In this document: positions 1 through 7,991 of the stretch, piece by piece | How positions within the stretch are numbered: position 1 is the first letter of the stretch | Layout of the letters: each line of letters begins with the position of its first letter | Assembly: GCA_002359495.1 (NCBI GenBank) | Contig: DENB01000016.1 | Location: 253-22,163 of the forward strand | Origin: Enterobacteriaceae bacterium UBA2655 | GTDB lineage: Bacteria; Pseudomonadota; Gammaproteobacteria; Enterobacterales; Enterobacteriaceae | Direction of reading: 5' to 3' | DNA length: 21,911 nt | Notes under the pieces: model-generated | What the model saw: the letters and a program-made list of their open reading frames with translations, nothing else | Database searches by the model: none | Told to the model about the DNA's origin: nothing | Made by a program: the position numbers and the translations under genes

Positions 1-549
1 GCCGTAGATCTCGGTGCCGGTCAGCTCCTCCAGCAGCTCGGCGCGCTCGCCCGGTTTGGCGTTGAGAAAAGCGGCGAACTGCCCCTGCGACAACATCATC
101 GAGCGGGTAAAACGGGCGAAATCGAGGCCGGAGAGGGTTTCCACCGCCTTCAGCTTGTCGGCCACCTTATCCGCCACTATCTGGTTATCGATGCAGCGCG
201 CCAGCTCGACGCGCGGCGCCTGCAGCTTGCCGTCCGGCAGGCCGCGGGCGCGGTTCTGGCTCCAGAAGGCGCGCCAGGCTTCGCCTTTTACCTCGAACTC
301 CACCTCCGCCAGACATTCGGCGGTATCGCGGGTAATCAGTGGGTTTTGCGTCTGCGAAATGACGCCGAGACGCGGCGTCTGGTGATAAAGCGCAAGACAG
401 ATAGCGTCCAGCAGGGTGGTTTTTCCGGCGCCGGTCGCGCCGGTAATGGCGAACAGCCCGTTGCTGGCGAAAGGCTCGCTGCGAAAGTCGATAAACCATT
501 CGCCGCGCAGGGCGTTAAGGTTTTTAAAACGCAGGGTTAATATTTTCAT
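1..549 (-). CDS. sbcC: SbcC nuclease ATPase subunit, N-terminal part (runs off window start)
   Basis: This is the first 183 codons of SbcC, the Rad50-like ATPase subunit of the SbcCD nuclease, which cleaves hairpins and palindromic DNA during replication and repair in the cytoplasm. The reading frame begins [16 protein letters not shown] and holds a clear Walker A box, GATGAGKTT, at residues 37-45, followed by [15 protein letters not shown]. This is the ABC head half; the coiled coil, zinc hook and second ATPase half lie beyond base 1. The ATG (bases 549-547) overlaps the sbcD stop in an ATGA arrangement, so translation is probably coupled and sbcD-sbcC form one operon. Identification rests on the strong match to remembered E. 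coli SbcC and the sbcD-sbcC-phoB synteny. The gene is partial only because of the window edge. Confidence 0.96.
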   Translation of the reverse strand, partial: MKILTLRFKNLNALRGEWFIDFRSEPFASNGLFAITGATGAGKTTLLDAICLALYHQTPRLGVISQTQNPLITRDTAECLAEVEFEVKGEAWRAFWSQNRARGLPDGKLQAPRVELARCIDNQIVADKVADKLKAVETLSGLDFARFTRSMMLSQGQFAAFLNAKPGERAELLEELTGTEIYG

Positions 550-1769
550 AAGGGGTTCTGCTCCTGCATTTCAGCCAGGGTGACGCGGAAAAGCTGAGTA
601 AGCTGCTGTTGCGCCTGTGCATCGAGATCGGTTTCCTGGATCAGCCGACGTTCGAACACTTCTTCAACCTTGAGTTCGCTCAGGGTTTCGTTGCTCATCC
701 GTTCGATAACGCGGTTGCGCTGTTCGCGGCTGCGCCTCACCAATAGCACTTCGACCGGCAGGTCGCGGGTCAGCGTCTCTACCCGCCGTTGCAGGTCGCT
801 GAGATACTCCTGGGTGGTTACTTCGATATCCAGCCAGACCGGCTTCTCTTCACCCCACGCCTGGAAGGCGTCGAGCTGCTGTTCGATCTCCGCCAGCGAT
901 CCTTTCAGCATCCGCATCGGCTGGAACTGCGGCACGACGAGCGGCGTGACGGCGCTTAGCGCCCCGTCGGCGAACTCCAGCAGGCAGACGCTTTTTTCGC
1001 GCCCCAGCTCGTCGAAGCTGAGCGGGATCGGCGAGCCGCTGTAGCGGATATGATCCTGATCGGCGATGCGCTGGGCGCGGTGGATATGGCCGAGGGCGAT
1101 ATAGTCGGCGGGCGGAAAGGCCTGGGCCGGAAAGGCGTCGAGCGTGCCGATATAAATATCGCGCACCGAATCGCTTTTGGTGACGCCGACGGTGGTGAGA
1201 TGGCCGGTAGCGACGATCGGCAGCGTCAGATCGAGCGCCTCGCGCTGCGCCTGCGCCGCCGCGAAGCAGCGCTGATAATGCTGGCCGATCGCCTCCAGCA
1301 GGCTGAGCTGTTTCTCCCGTCCCGACTGGCCCGCCTTGCTGCGCAAAATATCGCGTGGGCGCAGGTAGGGGATAGCGCAGAGCAGGGCGCCCGGCTCGCC
1401 GTTGCGCTGGTTGAGCAGCAGCACCTGATCGTCGATGTCGGCGCTGGCTGCGGCGATCACCCGGGTGTTCAGGCAGGCCAGCAGCTCGCGCGACTCATTC
1501 AGCGTCGCGACCGAGTCGTGATTGCCCGCCAGCACCACCAGCTCGCAGCCGGTCGGCTGCAGCGCCACCACGAAGCGGTTATAGAGTTCGCGCGCGTAGC
1601 TGGGCGGCGCGCCGGTATCGAAAATGTCACCGGCCACGATGACCGCATCGACCTGATGCGCCTGCACCTGTTGCAACAGCCAGTCGAGAAACGCCTGATG
1701 CTCCGCCGCACGGCTTTTAGTGTAGAAAAACTGGCCAAGATGCCAGTCGGAAGTGTGAATAATACGCAT
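546..1769 (-). CDS. sbcD: SbcD exonuclease subunit (Mre11-type phosphoesterase)
   Basis: SbcD is the Mre11-like nuclease partner of SbcC; the complex uses Mn2+ to degrade double-stranded ends and open hairpins. The 407-residue product is close to E. coli SbcD (about 400). Calcineurin-type metallophosphoesterase motifs are in order: SDWHLG (D8, H10), AGDIFD (D48), AGNHD (N83, H84, D85), ATGHLT and ALGHIH. An upstream in-frame ATG would add seven residues (MHRPGIY), but the start at 1769 is preferred because an AGGGA ribosome site lies five bases ahead of it and the protein then begins [12 protein letters not shown] like its family. It is divergent from phoB, and its stop overlaps the sbcC start by four bases. 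Confidence 0.97.
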   Translation of the reverse strand: MRIIHTSDWHLGQFFYTKSRAAEHQAFLDWLLQQVQAHQVDAVIVAGDIFDTGAPPSYARELYNRFVVALQPTGCELVVLAGNHDSVATLNESRELLACLNTRVIAAASADIDDQVLLLNQRNGEPGALLCAIPYLRPRDILRSKAGQSGREKQLSLLEAIGQHYQRCFAAAQAQREALDLTLPIVATGHLTTVGVTKSDSVRDIYIGTLDAFPAQAFPPADYIALGHIHRAQRIADQDHIRYSGSPIPLSFDELGREKSVCLLEFADGALSAVTPLVVPQFQPMRMLKGSLAEIEQQLDAFQAWGEEKPVWLDIEVTTQEYLSDLQRRVETLTRDLPVEVLLVRRSREQRNRVIERMSNETLSELKVEEVFERRLIQETDLDAQAQQQLTQLFRVTLAEMQEQNPL

Positions 1770-1801
1770 ATATATCCCTGGCCGATGCAAATCGCTGCCG
1801 G

Positions 1802-1832
1802 ATTATAACGGCTTCGTGACGAAAGATTAAAA
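1802..1832 (-). promoter_or_regulatory. Putative sigma-70 promoter of sbcDC
   Basis: On the minus strand a perfect TATAAT lies at 1807-1802, which would start transcription about 26 bases ahead of the sbcD ATG. The -35 region (around 1825-1832) is AT-rich but a poor match to TTGACA, so the promoter is a prediction from the -10 box and its position. Confidence 0.45.
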
Positions 1833-1884
1833 CCTCATCGCCTTTTCATAATTCCCTTTTTACCGCCGCGCCGGGGTGGTAGGT

Positions 1885-1918
1885 TTTTCATAAAAGTGTC
1901 ATAAAACTGACGCATAAT
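1885..1918 (+). promoter_or_regulatory. Pho box and -10 element of the phoBR promoter
   Basis: Two 11-base direct repeats are visible: TTTTCAT-AAAA at 1885-1895 and GTGTCAT-AAAA at 1896-1906, followed by a partial third unit, CTGACGC. This is the PhoB-binding layout (7-base CTGTCAT-like unit plus a 4-base A/T spacer). A -10 hexamer CATAAT lies at 1913-1918, ten bases after the second 7-base unit, the standard spacing where PhoB replaces a -35 element. It closely resembles the remembered E. coli phoB promoter, so phoBR is expected to be autoinduced under phosphate limitation. Confidence 0.9.
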
Positions 1919-1964
1919 GGCGCCGCAAATCCCCGTGATGCCAGTCAAATCAGCAGGAGTAATA

Positions 1965-2654
1965 ATGGCTAAGCGCATTTTGGTTGTGGAAGATGAAGCC
2001 CCTATCCGTGAAATGTTGTGTTTCGTTCTGGAGCAGAACGATTATCAGCCTATCGAAGCGGAAGATTATGACAGCGCGATCGGAAAACTGATTGAACCCT
2101 GGCCAGATTTGATTCTGCTCGACTGGATGTTGCCGGGCGGCAGCGGCATCCAGTTTATTAAACATCTGAAGCGCGAAGCGATGACGCGCGATATCCCGGT
2201 GATGATGCTGACCGCGCGCGGCGAAGAGGAAGATCGCGTGCGCGGCCTGGAAGTCGGCGCCGATGATTACATTACCAAGCCGTTTTCCCCTAAAGAGCTG
2301 ATGGCGCGCATCAAAGCGGTAATGCGCCGTATTTCGCCGATGGCGGTTGAAGAAGTGATTGAGATGCAGGGATTGAGCCTCGACCCCTCTTCCCATCGGG
2401 TGATGTCGGAGACGCAGCCGCTGGAGATGGGCCCGACGGAATATAAACTGCTGCACTTCTTTATGACCCACCCGGAACGGGTTTACAGCCGCGAGCAGCT
2501 GCTGAACCATGTCTGGGGCACCAACGTCTACGTCGAAGATCGTACCGTTGATGTGCATATCCGCCGTTTACGTAAAGCGCTGGAGGTCTCCGGCCACGAT
2601 CGCATGGTGCAAACCGTACGCGGAACAGGGTATCGTTTCTCTGCCCGCTACTAG
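1965..2654 (+). CDS. phoB: Phosphate regulon response regulator PhoB
   Basis: PhoB is the OmpR-family response regulator that binds Pho boxes and activates phosphate-starvation genes with sigma-70 RNA polymerase. The 229-residue product equals E. coli PhoB in length. The receiver domain (about 1-120) shows the acidic pocket at E9/D10, phosphorylated D53 in [10 protein letters not shown]83 and K105; the winged-helix DNA-binding domain follows (about 130-229), ending in [10 protein letters not shown]. The open frame extends 16 codons upstream into the promoter, but the ATG at 1965 has AGGAG (1955-1959) at good spacing and gives the family N-terminus [16 protein letters not shown]. It is preceded by a Pho box and followed by phoR after 11 bases. 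Confidence 0.98.
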   Translation: MAKRILVVEDEAPIREMLCFVLEQNDYQPIEAEDYDSAIGKLIEPWPDLILLDWMLPGGSGIQFIKHLKREAMTRDIPVMMLTARGEEEDRVRGLEVGADDYITKPFSPKELMARIKAVMRRISPMAVEEVIEMQGLSLDPSSHRVMSETQPLEMGPTEYKLLHFFMTHPERVYSREQLLNHVWGTNVYVEDRTVDVHIRRLRKALEVSGHDRMVQTVRGTGYRFSARY

Positions 2655-2665
2655 GAGTCTTAATC

Positions 2666-3979
2666 GTGCTGGAACGACTCTCCTGGAAGAGATTACTGTC
2701 CGAACTGGGTCTGGCCTGCGTACCGGCGCTGATTGTTGGCTTGCTGTGGGGCGGTTTGCCCTGGCTGCTGCTGGTCGCGGTGCTGGCGGTGCTGTTCTGG
2801 CATTTTTATAACCTGATGCGTCTGTCGCACTGGCTATGGATCGATCGCACCATGACGCCGCCCAGCGGACGCGGCAGCTGGGAACCGCAGTTTTACGGAC
2901 TGTACCAGATGCAGCTGCGCAACCGCCGCCGGCGTCGCGAACTGGGCAACCTGATCAAACGGTTTCGCAGCGGCGCCGAATCGCTGCCCGATGCGGTGGT
3001 ATTAACCACCGAAGAGGGCACCATTTTTTGGTGCAACGGTCTGGCGCAACAGTACCTCGGGCTACGCTGGCCGGAGGATAACGGCCAGAATATCCTCAAC
3101 CTGCTGCGCTACCCTGAATTTTCCCGCTATATTCGCCAGCGCGACTTTAATAAACCGCTCACGCTGGTGCTGAATAATCAGCACCATATGGAGTTCCGCG
3201 TGATGCCCTACAGCGAAGGGCAGTGGCTGATGGTGGCGCGCGACGTAACGCAGATGCACCAGCTGGAGGGTGCGCGACGTAACTTCTTCGCCAACGTCAG
3301 CCATGAGCTGCGCACGCCGCTCACGGTGCTGCAGGGCTATCTGGAGATGATGAACGATTCGGTGATGAACGAACGGTCGCGCGGCAAGGCGTTGCAGACC
3401 ATGCAGGAGCAGACGCGGCGCATGAATAGCCTGGTGAAGCAGCTGCTGACGCTGTCGCGCATCGAGGCCGCGCCCGCCATCGATCTGAAAGAGACGGTGA
3501 ACGTGCCGATGATGCTGCATCTGCTGCAGCGCGAGGCGGAGACGCTCAGCAACGGACGCCACGAGATCCATTTCCATACCGATCCCCATCTTAACGTTTT
3601 CGGCAATGACGAGCAGCTGCGCAGCGCCATTTCCAACCTGGTTTACAACGCGATTAACCATACGCCGGACGGCACGCGCATCGACATCAGCTGGCTGCGC
3701 GACCGTCAGGGGGCGCATTTTACCGTCTGTGATAACGGGCCGGGCATCAGCGCCGAGCACCTGCCGCGCCTGACGGAGCGTTTCTACCGGGTGGATAAGG
3801 CGCGCTCGCGCACCACCGGCGGCAGCGGGCTGGGGCTGGCGATCGTCAAGCACGCGCTGAGTCATCATAATTCGCGTCTCGACATCACCAGCGAACCGCA
3901 TAAAAAAACCTGTTTCACCTTCACTCTGGCGCCAAGGTTGATTGTTACCGCCGGGATGCAGGAGAATGCGGTGCATTGA
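2666..3979 (+). CDS. phoR: Phosphate regulon sensor histidine kinase PhoR
   Basis: PhoR is the inner-membrane histidine kinase/phosphatase that controls PhoB. It has 437 residues (E. coli about 431). Two N-terminal hydrophobic segments (about 14-45) have almost no periplasmic loop, as in E. coli, and are followed by an Arg-rich linker ([10 protein letters not shown]), a PAS-like region (about 95-200), the H box [12 protein letters not shown] with H213, an N box near N324-N331, the G1 box DNGPG (356-360), ERFYR (F box) and GGSGLGLAI (G2, 385-393). The start is GTG, with AGGAG overlapping the phoB stop codon, which points to coupled translation. It lacks a periplasmic sensor domain, so its signal is expected from the Pst transporter and PhoU, neither of which is encoded here. 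Confidence 0.98.
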   Translation: MLERLSWKRLLSELGLACVPALIVGLLWGGLPWLLLVAVLAVLFWHFYNLMRLSHWLWIDRTMTPPSGRGSWEPQFYGLYQMQLRNRRRRRELGNLIKRFRSGAESLPDAVVLTTEEGTIFWCNGLAQQYLGLRWPEDNGQNILNLLRYPEFSRYIRQRDFNKPLTLVLNNQHHMEFRVMPYSEGQWLMVARDVTQMHQLEGARRNFFANVSHELRTPLTVLQGYLEMMNDSVMNERSRGKALQTMQEQTRRMNSLVKQLLTLSRIEAAPAIDLKETVNVPMMLHLLQREAETLSNGRHEIHFHTDPHLNVFGNDEQLRSAISNLVYNAINHTPDGTRIDISWLRDRQGAHFTVCDNGPGISAEHLPRLTERFYRVDKARSRTTGGSGLGLAIVKHALSHHNSRLDITSEPHKKTCFTFTLAPRLIVTAGMQENAVH

Positions 3980-3999
3980 TCGCCACCGGACCGCCTGAA

Positions 4000-4923
4000 A
4001 TGAAATGCCTTTTGCTGTTAGCCGTTCTGATTTTTCCTGCCGCTCACGCAGAGCAGGGCATGCTGACAGGCAATCTGAGCAGCGTGGGTTCCGATACGCT
4101 CGGCTATCTGATGACGCTGTGGGGAGAGGATTTCAGCCGTCTCTCTCCCGGCGTTAACGTGCAGGTGCAGGCGGCGGGATCCTCGACGGCGCCGACGGCG
4201 CTGGCGGCCGGCGCCGCGCAGCTTGGGGCGATGAGCCGTCCGATGCAGGCGGAGGAGCGCCAGCTTTTCGAAGCGAAATATGGCTATCCGCCGCTGGAAG
4301 TGCCGGTTGCGATGGATGCGCTGGTGGTGGTGGTGAATCAGGCGAATCCGCTACGGCGCATCGCGCCGTCGCAGCTGGACGCCATTTTTTCCATCACTCG
4401 CCTGTGCGGTGCGGATCGCGCGCCGCAGCGCTGGGGCGATCTGGGACTGACCCAGCCCGGCTGGGCATCGCGCGCCATTCAGCGCTACGGGCGCAACTCC
4501 GCCTCCGGCACCTGGGGATTTTTTAAGCAGCAGGCGCTGTGCAAAGGCGATTTTCGCGCCGACGTGGCGGAGTTCCCCGGCTCCGCCGCCGTGGTGCAGG
4601 CAGTCGCTGCCGCGCCTTGGGGCATCGGCTACGCCAGCTTCGGCTTTCATCTCAGCGGGGTGAAAGTGGTGCCGCTGGCGATGCCGGATGGCGAAACCAT
4701 CGCCCCGGACGCGGCAACTATCCGCACCGGCCGCTATCCCTGGGCGCGTCCGCTCTATCTTTATGTCAACAAAGCGCCCGGCAAACCTTTGCCATCGCTG
4801 GTCGCCGCCTTCCTCCAGCTGGCGCTTTCGCCGCAGGGTCAACAGCGCGTTACCGAGGCGGGCTATCTGCCGTTATCTGATGCGCAAATGGCGCAGGCGC
4901 GCAAGGCGATCGGTCAACCCTGA
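4000..4923 (+). CDS. PstS-like periplasmic phosphate-binding protein (orphan)
   Basis: This is a substrate-binding protein of the PstS family (COG0226 type), predicted to bind phosphate in the periplasm. From the ATG at 4000 the 307-residue product has a signal peptide ending AAHA before EQG (cleavage near residue 17). Family phosphate-site motifs follow: GSDT (30-33), AGSSTAPTAL (59-68), SRPM (79-82) and RNSASGT (165-171). C136 and C181 are the only mature cysteines and could form a disulfide. A TTG overlapping the phoR stop (TTGA, 3976) could extend the protein by eight residues; I prefer 4000 because it gives a compact signal peptide, though its ribosome site is weak. It starts about 20 bases after phoR with no promoter seen between, so it is likely co-transcribed with phoBR. 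No pstC, pstA, pstB or phoU is nearby. E. coli has no such gene here. Confidence 0.85.
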   Translation: MKCLLLLAVLIFPAAHAEQGMLTGNLSSVGSDTLGYLMTLWGEDFSRLSPGVNVQVQAAGSSTAPTALAAGAAQLGAMSRPMQAEERQLFEAKYGYPPLEVPVAMDALVVVVNQANPLRRIAPSQLDAIFSITRLCGADRAPQRWGDLGLTQPGWASRAIQRYGRNSASGTWGFFKQQALCKGDFRADVAEFPGSAAVVQAVAAAPWGIGYASFGFHLSGVKVVPLAMPDGETIAPDAATIRTGRYPWARPLYLYVNKAPGKPLPSLVAAFLQLALSPQGQQRVTEAGYLPLSDAQMAQARKAIGQP

Positions 4924-4941
4924 GCTTTTCTCACGCCAACA

Positions 4942-4974
4942 TGAATTTTTTTCATCACTGCTGAATTTTCTTCG
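4942..4974 (+). promoter_or_regulatory. Tandem MetR-type binding sites ahead of the MetE-like gene
   Basis: 4942-4954 is an exact TGAA-N5-TTCA with T at the centre, the published MetR consensus shape. A second copy at 4962-4974, TGAA-N5-TTCG, has one mismatch. The two are offset by 20 bases, about two helical turns, which suits two activator dimers side by side. They begin 19 bases after the PstS-like stop codon and lie about 130-160 bases before the MetE-like ATG. The pattern is seen in the sequence; the binding protein is inferred from the target gene family. Confidence 0.6.
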
Positions 4975-5010
4975 TTTGCAGATGAAAGGTTCGCATGTCA
5001 CTCTTGTTTT

Positions 5011-5037
5011 AGCCATATAGCCATCCAGATGGCTATA
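5011..5037 (+). promoter_or_regulatory. 22-base palindrome / candidate tandem MetJ operator
   Basis: Perfect 10-base arms, TATAGCCATC (5016-5025) and GATGGCTATA (5028-5037), flank a CA centre. Cut into consecutive 8-mers from 5011 it reads AGCCATAT, AGCCATCC, AGATGGCT, matching the met box AGACGTCT at 5, 5 and 6 of 8 positions. MetJ binds tandem 8-base boxes and tolerates such matches. The palindrome overlaps a possible -10 hexamer, TATAAA (5034-5039), so a bound repressor would block the promoter. The assignment to MetJ is inferred. Confidence 0.5.
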
Positions 5038-5059
5038 AATAACCAAGCGAAACTATTTC

Positions 5060-5079
5060 CTGACGCAACTATGCGTCAG
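5060..5079 (+). promoter_or_regulatory. Perfect 8-base hairpin in the MetE-like gene leader
   Basis: CTGACGCA (5060-5067) and TGCGTCAG (5072-5079) are exact complements around the four-base loop ACTA. The hairpin ends 21 bases before the start codon, just ahead of the AGGAGA ribosome site (5091-5096). There is no T-run after it, so it is not an intrinsic terminator. It could act in the mRNA or as a dyad site on the DNA; its function is unknown. Confidence 0.55.
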
Positions 5080-5100
5080 CTGCCTTAGTCAGGAGAGATC

Positions 5101-6204
5101 ATGCAAAACCTTAGCGCCCCGTTCCGTTCCGATATCGTTGGCAGTTTCCTGCGTCCTGAAGCGATTAAAAAAGCGCGCGAGCAGTTCGCCGCAGGCCAAA
5201 TCGATGCGGCTGCGTTGCGCCTTGTGGAAGACGAGGCGATTCGCGACGTGGTAAACAAACAGCGCGCCAGCGGCTTAAACGTGGTCACCGATGGCGAATT
5301 CCGCCGCGCCTGGTGGCATTTCGACTTTTTCTACGGCTTGCAGGGCGTGGAACGCTATGAGGCCGAGCTGGGCATTCAGTTCAACGGCGTGCAGACCAAA
5401 GCGCACGGCGTGCGCGTAACCGGCAAGCTGAGCTTCGGCGATCATCCGATGCTGAACGACTTCCGTTTCCTGCAGAGCGTGGCGGGCGATGCGGTGCCGA
5501 AAATGACCATCCCCAGCCCCAGCGTGCTGCACTTCCGCGGCGGGCGTAAAATGATCGACGCCGATGTCTATCCCAATTTGACGGCCTACTTCGACGACCT
5601 GGCGCAGACCTATAAAGACACGATCAAGGCGTTTTACGATGCGGGCTGCCGCTATCTGCAGCTGGATGATACCGTCTGGGCCTATCTCTGCTCGGAAGAT
5701 CAGAAAAATCAGATCCGCGAGCGCGGCGACGACCCGGAAGAGCTGGCGCGCATATACGCCCGCGTGCTGAACAAGGCGATTGAAGGCAAGCCGGAGGATT
5801 TAACCATCGGCCTGCATGTCTGTCGCGGCAACTTCCGCTCTACTTGGATCTCCGAAGGCGGCTATGAGCCGGTGGCGGAGATCCTGTTCGGCGGCGTGAA
5901 TATCGACACTTTCTACCTCGAGTATGACAACGAGCGTTCCGGCGGCTTCGAACCGCTGCGCTTCATCAAACCGGGCCATCAGCAGGTGGTGCTGGGTCTG
6001 ATCACCACCAAAACCGGCGAGCTGGAAGATCCGGCGCAGGTAAAGGCGCGCCTGGCGGAAGCGGCGAAATATGTCAGCCTCGATCAGATCTGTCTCAGCC
6101 CGCAGTGCGGCTTCGCCTCGACCGAAGAGGGCAACAGCCTGAGCGAAGCGCAGCAGTGGGAAAAGGTTCGCCTGGCCGTAGATATCGCGAAACAGGTCTG
6201 GTAA
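5101..6204 (+). CDS. Cobalamin-independent methionine synthase-like protein, single catalytic barrel (YxjG/YxjH type)
   Basis: The 367-residue product matches the C-terminal catalytic barrel of MetE (COG0620), which methylates homocysteine to methionine with a zinc ion. The four expected zinc ligands are visible: H239 and C241 in HVCRGN, E274 in FYLEYD, and C336 in LSPQCGFAS. The N-terminal region reads SDIVGSFLRPEAIKKA, like the Bacillus YxjG/YxjH group. Full MetE is about 750 residues with two barrels; this protein lacks the N-terminal one, so the natural methyl donor cannot be read from family alone. Start: ATG with AGGAGA at proper spacing. Tandem MetR-like sites and a MetJ-like palindrome lie upstream, supporting a methionine role. 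No DUF1852 (MesX) partner is adjacent, so a MesD-type system is less likely. E. coli has no gene of this kind between phoR and brnQ. Confidence 0.85.
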   Translation: MQNLSAPFRSDIVGSFLRPEAIKKAREQFAAGQIDAAALRLVEDEAIRDVVNKQRASGLNVVTDGEFRRAWWHFDFFYGLQGVERYEAELGIQFNGVQTKAHGVRVTGKLSFGDHPMLNDFRFLQSVAGDAVPKMTIPSPSVLHFRGGRKMIDADVYPNLTAYFDDLAQTYKDTIKAFYDAGCRYLQLDDTVWAYLCSEDQKNQIRERGDDPEELARIYARVLNKAIEGKPEDLTIGLHVCRGNFRSTWISEGGYEPVAEILFGGVNIDTFYLEYDNERSGGFEPLRFIKPGHQQVVLGLITTKTGELEDPAQVKARLAEAAKYVSLDQICLSPQCGFASTEEGNSLSEAQQWEKVRLAVDIAKQVW

Positions 6205-6225
6205 GTCTGTAAATCTGTGCAGACA

Positions 6226-6246
6226 GGCGTGTAAAACGCGCTTTTT
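6226..6246 (+). terminator. Weak intrinsic terminator after the MetE-like gene
   Basis: A five-base stem, GCGTG (6227-6231) with CGCGC (6237-6241, one G-T pair), and loop TAAAA is followed by five T residues (6242-6246). The stem is short, so it probably works together with the stronger hairpin at 6300-6321. Confidence 0.45.
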
Positions 6247-6299
6247 GTGCATGAATCAACGGCGTTATGCTGAAATTTCCCGCCCGTCGTTGAAAAAAT

Positions 6300-6326
6300 A
6301 AGCACATCATCTGATGTGCTTTCTTT
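6300..6326 (+). terminator. Intrinsic terminator between the MetE-like gene and brnQ
   Basis: AAGCACATC (6300-6308) pairs with GATGTGCTT (6313-6321) around a four-base loop, followed by TCTTT. An A-rich stretch just upstream could let it work in both directions. It separates the methionine gene from the long brnQ leader. Confidence 0.7.
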
Positions 6327-6604
6327 ATATGACCAACAGTTTCACTGCTTTATAGCTATTATTTGCTATATCCTTCTGGTTTTCCGATCCCGTATTGCCT
6401 TTCTTCGCTATAAACGTTTTACTTAGCGCCGTTGTCGATTATCCCTTCGTGAAAAGAACAATATCAGCTCCATCGCCAGCGCTTCAGCTTAACGGCAAAC
6501 CTCAGCGAGGCTTCCGCTGGACAAGCCGCTGCTTTCGCGTGGTCCGGGCGACAACACAAATTCAACTTCCACCACAACATCAGCAACAGGCAGTACAGAA
6601 GTTT

Positions 6605-7924
6605 ATGACACATCGTTTAACCTCGAAGGATATCCTCGCGCTGGGCTTCATGACCTTTGCCCTGTTTGTTGGCGCAGGCAATATTATTTTTCCCCCTATG
6701 GTCGGCATTCAGTCGGGCGAACATGTCTGGACGGCGGCGATTGGTTTTCTGATCACGGCTGTCGGCCTGCCGGTGATGACCGTCATCGCCCTGGCGCGCG
6801 TGGGCGGCGGTATCGACGCGCTCAGCTCGCCGATCGGCAAAGCGGCCGGGCTGCTGCTGGCCACCGTTTGCTACCTGGCGGTCGGGCCACTGTTCGCGAC
6901 TCCGCGCACCGCGACCGTGTCGTTTGAGGTGGGGATCGCGCCGCTGACCGGTGATGGCGCCATGCCGCTGTTTATCTATAGCCTGATCTACTTTGCGCTG
7001 GTGATCGCGATTTCGCTCTATCCCGGCAAACTGCTGGATACCGTGGGCCATGTGCTGGCGCCGCTGAAAATCATCGCTCTGACCGTGCTCGGCGTGGCGG
7101 CGTTGCTCTGGCCAGCCGGCGGCATCTCCCCGGCGACCGAGAGCTATCAGCGCGAGGCTTTCTCCAGCGGCTTCGTTAACGGCTACCTGACGATGGATAC
7201 GCTGGGCGCGCTGGTGTTCGGTATTGTTATCGTCAATGCGGCGCGCTCGCGCGGCGTGGAAAACGCCCGTCTGCTGACGCGCTATACCGTACTGGCGGGC
7301 ATTATCGCCGGCATCGGCCTGACGCTGGTCTACCTGAGCCTGTTTAAGCTCGGCTCCGGCAGCGGCGGTCTGGTGGATCAGAACGCCAACGGCGCGGCGA
7401 TCCTGCATGCCTATGTGCAGCATACCTTCGGCGGCGTCGGCAGCGTTTTCCTCGCCGCGCTGATCTTTATCGCCTGCATGGTGACGGCGGTTGGCCTGAC
7501 CTGCGCCTGCGCCGAGTTTTTTGCCCAGTATCTGCCGTTCTCCTATCGAACACTGGTGTTTATTCTTGGCCTGTTCTCAATGGTGGTTTCTAACCTGGGT
7601 CTCAGCCATCTGATTCAGATCTCCATTCCGGTGCTGACGGCGATCTATCCGCCTTGCATTGTGCTGGTGGTGCTGAGTTTTACCCTGAACTGGTGGAACA
7701 AGAGCAGCCGCATTATCGCGCCGGCGATGCTGGTCAGCCTGCTGTTCGGCATCATCGACGCCATTAAAGGCACCAGCTTTAAAGATGTGCTGCCTGCGTT
7801 CTTCCAGCATCTGCCGCTGGCCGATCAGGGACTCTCCTGGCTGCCGCCTGCGCTGGTGATGCTGTTGGCGGCGGCGATCGTCGATCGTATTAAAGGACGC
7901 GAACAGATCGCCGTACGTCAGTAA
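6605..7924 (+). CDS. brnQ: Branched-chain amino acid:cation symporter BrnQ (LIV-II)
   Basis: BrnQ is an inner-membrane sodium-coupled importer of leucine, isoleucine and valine. The 439-residue product equals the E. coli protein in length and is hydrophobic throughout, with about 12 membrane spans. Recognisable family stretches include [20 protein letters not shown] near the N-terminus, [36 protein letters not shown] and [14 protein letters not shown]. The frame is open for about 80 codons further upstream, but the ATG at 6605 gives the family start [15 protein letters not shown]; its ribosome site (AGAAG, 6596-6600) is weak. It is downstream of phoR in E. coli too; here two extra genes separate them. 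It ends in its own terminator 20 bases later. Confidence 0.97.
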   Translation: MTHRLTSKDILALGFMTFALFVGAGNIIFPPMVGIQSGEHVWTAAIGFLITAVGLPVMTVIALARVGGGIDALSSPIGKAAGLLLATVCYLAVGPLFATPRTATVSFEVGIAPLTGDGAMPLFIYSLIYFALVIAISLYPGKLLDTVGHVLAPLKIIALTVLGVAALLWPAGGISPATESYQREAFSSGFVNGYLTMDTLGALVFGIVIVNAARSRGVENARLLTRYTVLAGIIAGIGLTLVYLSLFKLGSGSGGLVDQNANGAAILHAYVQHTFGGVGSVFLAALIFIACMVTAVGLTCACAEFFAQYLPFSYRTLVFILGLFSMVVSNLGLSHLIQISIPVLTAIYPPCIVLVVLSFTLNWWNKSSRIIAPAMLVSLLFGIIDAIKGTSFKDVLPAFFQHLPLADQGLSWLPPALVMLLAAAIVDRIKGREQIAVRQ

Positions 7925-7944
7925 GTTGCACTGCAGTTTTTTTC

Positions 7945-7970
7945 AACCACGGGCCTGCCCGTGGTTTTTT
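7945..7970 (+). terminator. Intrinsic terminator of brnQ
   Basis: AACCACGGG (7945-7953) and CCCGTGGTT (7958-7966) form a nine-base stem with loop CCTG, followed by TTTT. It lies in the 67-base gap before proY, so proY transcription may depend on read-through or on a promoter not recognised here. Confidence 0.85.
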
Positions 7971-7991
7971 CATTTACAAGGTATTGTTGTT

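Larger units (their letters stand above)
6205..6604. other. 400-base gap: two terminators, then a long AT-rich brnQ leader
   Basis: The first 120 bases hold the two terminator hairpins. The remaining 280 bases ahead of brnQ contain no convincing gene. A TATAAA at 6409-6414 could be a -10 element but lacks a good -35. CCAGCG (6476-6481) and CGCTGG (6515-6520) could pair around an inner CCTC-AGC-GAGG hairpin. The brnQ frame is open back to 6356 and includes a run rich in Ile, Val and Leu codons at 6410-6436, but there is no ribosome site to support its translation. Confidence 0.5.

Noticed and set aside
3976..3999. TTG start overlapping the phoR stop as the true start of the PstS-like gene
   Set aside because: Possible by coupling, but the eight added residues sit before a compact signal peptide that starts cleanly at the ATG at 4000.
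5060..5079. PurR operator
   Set aside because: The half sites resemble ACGCAA and TGCGT, but spacing is two bases shorter than the fixed PurR palindrome.
6395..6604. 70-codon N-terminal extension of BrnQ
   Set aside because: It begins with TTG without a ribosome site, and the remaining 439 residues match the family length exactly.
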